Notes under the pieces: generated by a model | Seen by the model: the letters and a program-made list of their open reading frames with translations, nothing else | What the model was told of the DNA's origin: nothing | Databases searched by the model: none | Position numbers and translations under genes: made by a program | Part shown: positions 1 through 6,582 of the stretch, one piece after another | How positions within the stretch are numbered: the first letter of the stretch is position 1 | Layout: each line of letters begins with the position of its first letter | Origin: Gammaproteobacteria bacterium | GTDB taxonomy: Bacteria; Pseudomonadota; Gammaproteobacteria; Chromatiales; Chromatiaceae | DNA length: 6,884 nt | NCBI GenBank assembly: GCA_006227775.1 | Contig: SBFV01000107.1 | Location: 1 to 6,884, forward strand | Direction: 5' to 3'

Positions 1-1767
<1,767 letters not shown>

Positions 1768-1820
1768 GGCTGGGTAAGTCTCTCGGGTACGGTGGGCGAC
1801 CGGGTCGCGCTATGTCCGGT

Positions 1821-1850
1821 TAGATCGGGATCATGCCGGGAGAATTCAAA
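1821..1850 (-). promoter_or_regulatory. Putative sigma-32 (heat-shock) promoter of ftsH
   Basis: Read on the minus strand, CTTTGAA (-35, 1851-1845) is followed by 15 bp and then CCCGATCTA (-10, 1829-1821). The enterobacterial sigma-32 consensus is CTTGAA, a spacer of about 13-16, and CCCCATnTA. The -10 box differs at one specified position. The predicted start near 1814 leaves a leader of about 47 nt before the ATG at 1767. E. coli ftsH is a known sigma-32 target, which raises the prior. The cnoX promoter has the same layout and spacing. This is a motif match only; no transcript data are available. Confidence 0.55.
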
Positions 1851-1940
1851 GCGAGGTTGTATCTTAACCGATGCCGCCGGGCTTGGGCGGCGTAGCGGCC
1901 CGAACTGGCCCGCAACTCGCCCCTGGAGGGAAGAGGGGCG

Positions 1941-1946
1941 TAAAAT
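1941..1946 (+). promoter_or_regulatory. Possible -10 element for the copD-sdhE pair
   Basis: TAAAAT matches the sigma-70 -10 consensus at five of six positions. It lies 41 bp upstream of the TTG start, in otherwise GC-rich sequence. No convincing TTGACA-like -35 box sits 16-18 bp upstream, so this promoter would need an activator or may not be real. Confidence 0.25.
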
Positions 1947-1970
1947 CCCGGCCCAGCGACATCCGACCCA

Positions 1971-1976
1971 GAGGAG
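1971..1976 (+). promoter_or_regulatory. Ribosome binding site fixing the TTG start of the CopD-family gene
   Basis: GAGGAG lies 10 nt before TTG at 1987. The open frame runs much further upstream, antisense to ftsH, and offers no sensible ATG near the membrane domain. This site plus the family's usual N-terminus therefore decides the start. Confidence 0.7.
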
Positions 1977-1986
1977 TTCCACGACC

Positions 1987-2469
1987 TTGTCCTATCAATG
2001 GCCTCTCGCCCTTGCCCTGCATCAACTGGGTACCCTGATCTGGATCGGCGGCATGTTCTTCGCGCATTTCGTCTTGCGCCCCGCCGCCACCAGCCGTCTG
2101 GGTCCACCCGATCGTCTGCCCCTGATGCTGGCCGTCTTCGACCGGTTCTTCCCCCTGGTCTGGGTGTCCATCGTCCTGCTGTGGGGGAGCGGGCTCTGGC
2201 TCTTCCTGGGTCTGGCCGGCGGCAAGGTGGGTGTTCACGTCCACGCCATGATGGGAGTCGCGGCCCTCATGACACTCATCTTCACCTACATCTGGTTTCT
2301 GCCCTACCGTGCCCTGGGCCGCGCCGTCGCCCAGGCGGACTGGCCCACCGCCGGGGGGCGACTGGCGCTCATCCGGCGCTTGATCGCCACCAACCTGACC
2401 CTGGGGGTGGTCACGGCCCTCCTGGGGGCGGCCGGGCCGGCCCTGAGCGCGGCCATGCGGTTCGCATGA
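1987..2469 (+). CDS. CopD-family small integral membrane protein
   Basis: This is a 160-residue inner-membrane protein with four predicted helices at about 6-28, 56-77, 83-106 and 130-156. The N-terminal helix has the pattern HQLGTLIWIGGMFF, followed by LRP, which is typical of the CopD / copper-resistance D superfamily. Histidines at 12, 27, 84 and 86 lie in or near the helices and could bind metal or haem. The start is TTG at 1987, chosen from the GAGGAG site and the conserved helix beginning about 10 residues later. Full-length CopD is larger and works with CopC in copper handling. Short stand-alone members like this one are common and mostly uncharacterised, so a copper role is only inferred. 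sdhE follows 46 bp downstream on the same strand, so the two may be co-transcribed. The product could equally be labelled a conserved membrane protein. Confidence 0.85.
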   Translation: MSYQWPLALALHQLGTLIWIGGMFFAHFVLRPAATSRLGPPDRLPLMLAVFDRFFPLVWVSIVLLWGSGLWLFLGLAGGKVGVHVHAMMGVAALMTLIFTYIWFLPYRALGRAVAQADWPTAGGRLALIRRLIATNLTLGVVTALLGAAGPALSAAMRFA

Positions 2470-2515
2470 TGCCGGCCATGCCTTAACCCGTCATTGCCTC
2501 TCAAGGTGTAATCAC

Positions 2516-2785
2516 ATGACCGCTCATCGATCCGCGGATGAGGACATCCGCCGGCTGCGCTGGCAATGCCGGCGGGGCATGCTGGAACTGGATGTGGCCC
2601 TGCAACGCTTCCTCGACGAAGACTACCCCGCCCTGAACACGGCGGGGCGGGCGGCCTTCGCCCGCCTGCTGGAAGCGGAGGACCAGACCCTGCATGGCTG
2701 GATCATGGGTAAGGCGGTCCCCGATGACGCGGACCTCCAGTCCCTGGTGGCGCTCATCCGGGCCTTTGGCCGCGGGACCCGATGA
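2516..2785 (+). CDS. sdhE: FAD assembly factor SdhE (succinate dehydrogenase flavinylation)
   Basis: SdhE (YgfY, Sdh5 family) is a small cytoplasmic protein needed for covalent attachment of FAD to the flavoprotein subunit SdhA, and in E. coli also FrdA. The 89 residues match the family's usual length. The family signature is clear: RWQCRRGMLELD carries the RGxxE motif (R20, G21, E24), followed by FLDEDYPAL, FARLLEAEDQTLHGWIMG and a C-terminal helix around LQSLVALIRAF. The ATG at 2516 has AAGGTG at 2503-2508, seven nt upstream. No sdh genes lie in this window, so the factor is unlinked to its client, as is common. It is preceded by the CopD-family gene on the same strand and faces the gene ending at 2826, with only 40 bp between the stops. 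Confidence 0.95.
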   Translation: MTAHRSADEDIRRLRWQCRRGMLELDVALQRFLDEDYPALNTAGRAAFARLLEAEDQTLHGWIMGKAVPDDADLQSLVALIRAFGRGTR

Positions 2786-2802
2786 CCGCGCGGATCTTCG
2801 CT

Positions 2803-2820
2803 CGGGTTCGGATTCACCCG
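2803..2820. terminator. Weak hairpin between the convergent sdhE and exported-protein genes
   Basis: CGGGT (2803-2807) can pair with ACCCG (2816-2820) across an 8-nt loop, inside the 40-bp gap between two converging stop codons. There is no T-run on either side, so this is at best a weak or Rho-assisted bidirectional end signal. Confidence 0.2.
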
Positions 2821-2825
2821 CAGGT

Positions 2826-4376
2826 CTAGCTCCCCGGTCCGGAACCCGTGCGCAGTTGCTCGGTGAGCTTCTCGAATTCCCGCTGCATCTCCAGGTTGCG
2901 GAAGGGGCGCAACTCCGGGACCTGACGGCTGAGGAGGCCATCCAGCAACTGGCGGCTGGCCTTGACGATCCCAACCAACTCGCCGGAGACGCGCACCGTC
3001 TCGTAGGTGTTCCAGGCGGTGGCGATATCGGTCTCCAAGGCGGTTCGGGCGGCGGTGATCTGGCGACCCTGCTCGTCCAGATACTGGCGGTAGATCCCCG
3101 CGGCCTCCAGGGTCAGGCGCTGGGCCTCCAGATTGGCCTGCAGGATTTCCCGCCGGTCCGGGTTCTCCTTGAGGAGGCTCTGGGTTTGGGTGGAAAGCTC
3201 CTTCGCCCGCTGGGCGATGGCATCGATGCGGGGGATATAGCTGTTGGCGATCGCCAGCTCCACCTGCAGGTGCATCTGCCGCAGGCTCTTGAGCAGGATG
3301 ACGTAGAGGCCGTAGTAGCGACGGGCGCTCTGCAGGTCCTCGCCACTCTCCTCCACCAGACGTTCGAGCTGCGCGGTAATGGCCTTGACGTTGTCGAAAA
3401 GGATGCCAAGGTCGATGAGATTGTCGCCGATGACGGTGGTGAGCAGAAAATCGAGCTGGTCGTCGCTCAGCTCCAGGCCCAAGGACCGCAACTCCTCGGC
3501 GAACTGGCGTTTGACCTTACCTAGCTCCTCTTCATACCGACGGATATCCGCCTGGCGTTCGGCGATGGCCTCATCATAGTCGGCCAGGGTCCGCTTGACC
3601 AAGGACTCCATCGGCGCTGAAACGCGCTGGCGGCGGTACTCGGCGATATCCTGACGGGCCTGGGTGATCTCGCCCTGCAGGAGACGGATGCGCTGGCGGT
3701 GGTCCTGGGTGGAGGAAATGGACAGGAGGGCGACGGCCTGATCGAGGAGTTGGTCGATCTCGGCCTGATTGCTGGACTGGTCCTCGCCGAACCAGCGGCT
3801 CTCCGGCAGGGTGGCCTGGCGCTCCTCCAGGCTGAGGGTCTCTTCCAGGGTCGGCAGCACCCCTTCCCAAAGCTGGGCAAAGTCCTCCTGGGGGGCGGGC
3901 CCCAGGTATCGCCGGGTACTGTCCCAGGCTGCGCTGGCCCTTTGGCGGGAGTCTTCCCAGAGGCCTTGAGCGCCCTGTTGGCCACCCTCCAGCCAGCGTC
4001 CAGCGCTGTCTTTGGATTGGTGCCACAGGTCCTCGGCCCGGTACCAGGATTTTTCCCAAAAAGAAGGCGCGGCGGGAGTGGGCGTTGGCGGCATGGCAGG
4101 GGTGGCGGGCGCCATCCCTTGGGTGCCCGCCACCCCGGTGGGAGGCGAACTGGTCAAGGCGTCCCTGGTCGGGATTTCCTCTCCCGCCCAGCCGGGGCCG
4201 ACCGGGAGCGTGAGGGTCAGCAGGAGCAGGCAGGTCGGGAAGCCGGATATCCCGTCGCCCAGGCGCAATGACGGGGGCAGGGCGCGGCGCTGACTCCCAC
4301 CCGCCTGGGCAAGCTCCCGTGCCGGCCAGTGCAGGGTCAAGGATTGGGGGAGGTCAGGTGCAAAGGGATCGGCCAT
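2826..4376 (-). CDS. Exported alpha-helical protein of unknown function with tryptophan repeats
   Basis: I do not recognise this family. The 516-residue frame has a hydrophobic signal-like segment at about 44-64 (TCLLLLTLTLPVGPGWAG) that could be cut after WA or WAG, so a periplasmic location is likely. A Pro/Thr/Ala-rich linker follows (about 70-104). Next is a short repeat region with W117, W128, W140 and W151 spaced 11, 12 and 11 apart. Residues about 200-515 are almost all charged helix with heptad-like stretches (about 230-300 and 385-450), which suggests coiled coils. A less polar segment lies at 308-365 (FLLTTVIGDNLIDLGILFDN). The start is uncertain. The ATG at 4376 has no Shine-Dalgarno and puts about 43 residues before the hydrophobic core. 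A TTG at 4268 (residue 37) would give a normal signal peptide, but it also lacks a ribosome site. Neighbours give no functional clue. Long periplasmic coiled-coil envelope proteins are a possible analogy only. Confidence 0.8.
   Translation of the reverse strand: MADPFAPDLPQSLTLHWPARELAQAGGSQRRALPPSLRLGDGISGFPTCLLLLTLTLPVGPGWAGEEIPTRDALTSSPPTGVAGTQGMAPATPAMPPTPTPAAPSFWEKSWYRAEDLWHQSKDSAGRWLEGGQQGAQGLWEDSRQRASAAWDSTRRYLGPAPQEDFAQLWEGVLPTLEETLSLEERQATLPESRWFGEDQSSNQAEIDQLLDQAVALLSISSTQDHRQRIRLLQGEITQARQDIAEYRRQRVSAPMESLVKRTLADYDEAIAERQADIRRYEEELGKVKRQFAEELRSLGLELSDDQLDFLLTTVIGDNLIDLGILFDNVKAITAQLERLVEESGEDLQSARRYYGLYVILLKSLRQMHLQVELAIANSYIPRIDAIAQRAKELSTQTQSLLKENPDRREILQANLEAQRLTLEAAGIYRQYLDEQGRQITAARTALETDIATAWNTYETVRVSGELVGIVKASRQLLDGLLSRQVPELRPFRNLEMQREFEKLTEQLRTGSGPGS
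4099..4136. repeat. Long GC-rich inverted repeat inside the exported-protein gene
   Basis: The arm GGGGTGGCGGGC (4099-4110) is the exact reverse complement of GCCCGCCACCCC (4125-4136). One wobble and two further pairs extend the stem inward, to about 15 bp with an 8-nt loop (4114-4121). It lies in the codons of the Pro/Ala-rich linker (residues about 81-93 counted from 4376). There is no adjoining T-run. Confidence 0.75.
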
Positions 4377-4502
4377 AATCTAGCGGGAAAGGACAATTTA
4401 GGGGGCAAGGATAGCCGGGACTGTCATCGCTGGGGGTTGCTGGACGTCCATCCGGGACCGTCAGGATCAAGTGTAAGCCACCCTAAGGGGAATGAGGCGG
4501 CT

Positions 4503-4985
4503 ATGTGGGAAAAGACCCTTCCGCTCCTGTTACTGATAACCGCCAATGGGGCGCCGATCCTGCTCGCCTGGCGTCTGGGCCAACGCTGGGATTGGCCTCT
4601 GGACGCTGGATGGATGCTGCCGGATGGCCGCCGCCTGCTGGGAGAATCGGCCACTTGGCGTGGGCTGGTGGCGGGGGTGGCGTCGACGGCACTGCTGTCC
4701 TGGCTGCTGGGCCTCGGACCCGGCCTGGGTGCCCTGATCGGCTTCCTGTCCTTGGTCGGGGATGCCTTGTCGAGCTTCGTCAAGCGCAGGCTGGGGCTGA
4801 ACCCCGGGGACAAGGCGACCGGCCTCGATCAGATACCCGAGGCCCTGCTGCCCCTCCTCGCGGTGGCGGGGCCCCTGGGTCTCGACTGGCTGGATCTGAT
4901 CCTGCTGGTAACCGCCTTCACGCTCTTTGACATGGTCGTTTCCGGACCTCTCTATCGGCTGCGTCTCCGCCGCCGACCTTATTGA
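4503..4985 (+). CDS. CarS-like (CDP-archaeol synthase family) membrane protein
   Basis: This 160-residue integral membrane protein belongs to the CarS-like family (formerly DUF46). Archaeal members transfer CMP from CTP to unsaturated archaetidic acid, in the manner of bacterial CdsA. Short bacterial homologues are often named CDP-archaeol synthase, but their substrate is unknown, and bacteria of this type are not expected to make archaeol. Predicted helices lie at about 5-25, 54-72, 73-92, 112-127 and 128-148. Family motifs are PDGRRLLG (40-47), TWRG (51-54), GDALSSFVKRR (86-96), and GDKATGLDQIPE (102-113), whose acidic residues are probable metal ligands. Position 50, just before TWRG, is alanine; I recall lysine there in relatives. 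The ATG at 4503 has GAGG at 4494-4497, five nt upstream. The open frame extends to 4329 but the extra residues look non-membrane and run across the divergent promoter region. The gene converges on cnoX. Confidence 0.85.
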   Translation: MWEKTLPLLLLITANGAPILLAWRLGQRWDWPLDAGWMLPDGRRLLGESATWRGLVAGVASTALLSWLLGLGPGLGALIGFLSLVGDALSSFVKRRLGLNPGDKATGLDQIPEALLPLLAVAGPLGLDWLDLILLVTAFTLFDMVVSGPLYRLRLRRRPY

Positions 4986-4999
4986 ACCCCCGGTGGGGT
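4986..4999 (+). terminator. Short hairpin directly after the CarS-like gene
   Basis: ACCCC (4986-4990) pairs with GGGGT (4995-4999) around a CGGT loop, immediately after the stop codon. No T-run follows, so intrinsic termination is doubtful. The rest of the 155-bp convergent gap to cnoX shows no gene. An A-run at 5104-5108 reads as a T-run for cnoX, but no good stem precedes it. Confidence 0.25.
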
Positions 5000-5140
5000 G
5001 AGCCTCAGGTAGGAGTCAATAGAGGCGGACTCATCCATCCGGCCGGGGCACCTGAACCCGAACCACTTTTCCCTCAGGCCTAGGCAGCCGATCCTGGAAC
5101 GTCAAAAATTGATGCGGAATGCCTCCTGGTGCTGCCTGCC

Positions 5141-6004
5141 TCAATAGAGGGCGCTGAGCATCTTGCCCCGATAGGCCGTCACCAGGGGGTCTTCCCCGCC
5201 AAGCAGGTCGAAGATCAGAAGCATGGTCTTGCGCGCGGCATCGTCGCCATAGGCGCGGTCGCGCTTCAGCAGGGCGAGGAGGCTGGCCAGGGCGGTCGCG
5301 AAGTCGCCAGTGGCCGCCTGCCGGGCGGCGAGCAGGAAACTGGCCTCGCTGTCCTTGGGGTTGGCCGCGAGCCGGGCGGCCAATTCGTCTTCGGACGGAG
5401 CACCCGCCGCCAGGTTGGCGAAGCGCAATTGACCCCGCAGGGCCAAAACCTCCGGGTCCTTGGCCAGTTCCAGGGGCACCCGCTCGAGCAGGGTCTCGGC
5501 ACCCTGGGTATCGCCCGAGGCGGCCTGGATCTGGACCTGGACCAGGAAGAGCCTGGGGTTGTCGGGCTCCTTGGCCCGGGCTAGATCCAGGGCCGCCTGG
5601 GCCCCGGCAAGATCCCCCACCATCAGCCGGTCACCGATCTGCTCCAGCAGGCCGTCGGATTCCCGCGGCAGGTAAGGTTCCAGAAAGGCCCGCACCTGGG
5701 CCTCGGGTAGGGCGCCCATGAACTGATCGACCGGACGTCCATCCCGGTAAAGCTGGACCGTGGGCAGGCTGCGGATACCCATCTGGGCGGCCAGGGCCTG
5801 TTCCTCCTCCGTGTTCAGCTTGGCGACCAGGAGGCGCCCGCGGTACTCCTCCGCCAGCTTGGCGAGAACGGGCATGAGGGCGCGACAGGGGGCGCACCAG
5901 TCCGCCCAGAAATCCACCAGGACCGGCCGTTCGTAGGAGCCTTCGATGACGACCTGACGGAAATTTTGCGCGGTGACGGCAACCAGATGGGGTGAGTCGG
6001 CCAT
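5141..6004 (-). CDS. cnoX: Thioredoxin-TPR co-chaperone CnoX (YbbN) with intact CAPC site
   Basis: CnoX combines a thioredoxin domain with a C-terminal TPR-like helical domain. It holds clients during oxidative or heat stress and hands them to GroEL or DnaK (known from E. coli and Caulobacter). The 287 residues match the family length. The thioredoxin fold spans about 5-112, with WCAPC at 36-40 and the cis-proline P81 in SLPT. Helical repeats fill about 115-287 and end with the family's typical tail (ALL/LIFDLLG, then YRGKMLSALY). E. coli CnoX has SQHC and lacks reductase activity. The intact C37/C40 pair here suggests an active thioredoxin, as in Caulobacter. The ATG at 6004 is supported by AGGAGAAG at 6018-6011, six nt upstream. 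The gene is divergent from trxC across 143 bp, and a sigma-32-like promoter lies upstream. Confidence 0.95.
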   Translation of the reverse strand: MADSPHLVAVTAQNFRQVVIEGSYERPVLVDFWADWCAPCRALMPVLAKLAEEYRGRLLVAKLNTEEEQALAAQMGIRSLPTVQLYRDGRPVDQFMGALPEAQVRAFLEPYLPRESDGLLEQIGDRLMVGDLAGAQAALDLARAKEPDNPRLFLVQVQIQAASGDTQGAETLLERVPLELAKDPEVLALRGQLRFANLAAGAPSEDELAARLAANPKDSEASFLLAARQAATGDFATALASLLALLKRDRAYGDDAARKTMLLIFDLLGGEDPLVTAYRGKMLSALY

Positions 6005-6051
6005 GGCGCCCTTCTCCTCGGGTTGATGGTTGGAATTGATCGTGAAGCCCG

Positions 6052-6081
6052 TAAATAGGCTTGCCAGGGTTACCCTTCAAG
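6052..6081 (-). promoter_or_regulatory. Putative sigma-32 (heat-shock) promoter of cnoX
   Basis: On the minus strand, CTTGAA (6081-6076) matches the sigma-32 -35 consensus exactly. After 15 bp comes GCCTATTTA (6060-6052), against CCCCATnTA, with two mismatches. Predicted transcription would start near 6046, about 40 nt before the ATG. E. coli ybbN is reported in the sigma-32 regulon. The spacer holds a perfect 5+1+5 palindrome, AGGGTTACCCT (6066-6076), that could bind a regulator. Motif evidence only. Confidence 0.55.
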
Positions 6082-6147
6082 GCGGCCAGGACGATGCTGA
6101 CCGTACCGGCCGCCGATTCCGGCCCATCATATCGAGGAACCTCCCCC

Positions 6148-6582
6148 ATGACTCAGCCTTTGCATGTCGTTTGTCCCCGCTGCGACGCGGTGAACCGGGT
6201 GCCCAGTGAACGGCTGGGCGATGAGGCCAAGTGCGGCAAGTGTCGCGGCCCCCTCTTCGCCGGTGCGCCCCTGGCGTTGGACGAGGGACGCTTTCCCAGG
6301 CACCTGGGGCGTAGCGACCTCCCCTTGGTGGTGGATTTCTGGGCCCCCTGGTGCGGACCCTGCCGGGCCATGGCACCGGCCTTCGAGGCCGTGGCCCGTC
6401 GGATCGAACCCCGGGCACGCCTGGTCAAGGTCAATACCGAGGAGAATCAGGGCCTGGCGATGCGTTACGGCATCCGCAGTATCCCGACGCTGGTGATCTT
6501 CACAGCCGGCAAGGAGGTAGCGCGCACCTCGGGTGCCATGGACGCCGGATCCCTGGAAAACTGGATCCGGCGGGCAATCTGA
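6148..6582 (+). CDS. trxC: Thioredoxin 2 (zinc-binding thioredoxin TrxC)
   Basis: TrxC is a cytoplasmic thioredoxin with an N-terminal zinc-binding module; it reduces protein disulfides with electrons from thioredoxin reductase and is linked to oxidative stress defence. The 144 residues match the usual 139-146. Zinc ligands are C9, C12, C29 and C32 in two CxxC pairs. The thioredoxin domain has WCGPC at 68-72 and cis-proline P113 in SIPT. All are intact. The ATG at 6148 has GAGGA at 6134-6138, nine nt upstream. An in-frame ATG at 6061 would add 29 residues absent from the family and overlap the cnoX promoter, so it was not used. The gene is divergent from cnoX. In E. coli trxC is OxyR-activated, but I could not identify an OxyR site here. 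A 10-bp perfect inverted repeat sits in its last codons. Confidence 0.96.
   Translation: MTQPLHVVCPRCDAVNRVPSERLGDEAKCGKCRGPLFAGAPLALDEGRFPRHLGRSDLPLVVDFWAPWCGPCRAMAPAFEAVARRIEPRARLVKVNTEENQGLAMRYGIRSIPTLVIFTAGKEVARTSGAMDAGSLENWIRRAI
6543..6572. repeat. Perfect 10-bp inverted repeat at the 3' end of trxC
   Basis: CGCCGGATCC (6543-6552) and GGATCCGGCG (6563-6572) are exact reverse complements around a 10-nt loop. They sit within the final 14 codons, ending 10 nt before the end of the stop codon. In RNA this makes a stable stem. No T-run follows. Confidence 0.7.

Noticed and set aside
2694..3524. Rightward open frame of 276 codons overlapping sdhE and the exported-protein gene
   Set aside because: It overlaps the end of sdhE in another frame and is otherwise antisense to the exported-protein gene; no family resemblance.
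4329..4502. N-terminal extension of the CarS-like protein
   Set aside because: The extra residues are not membrane-like, cross the divergent promoter region and overlap the start of the opposite gene. The ATG at 4503 has a good ribosome site and begins the family's first helix.
5104..5108. A-run read as the T-tract of a cnoX intrinsic terminator
   Set aside because: No stable GC stem lies immediately before it on the minus strand.
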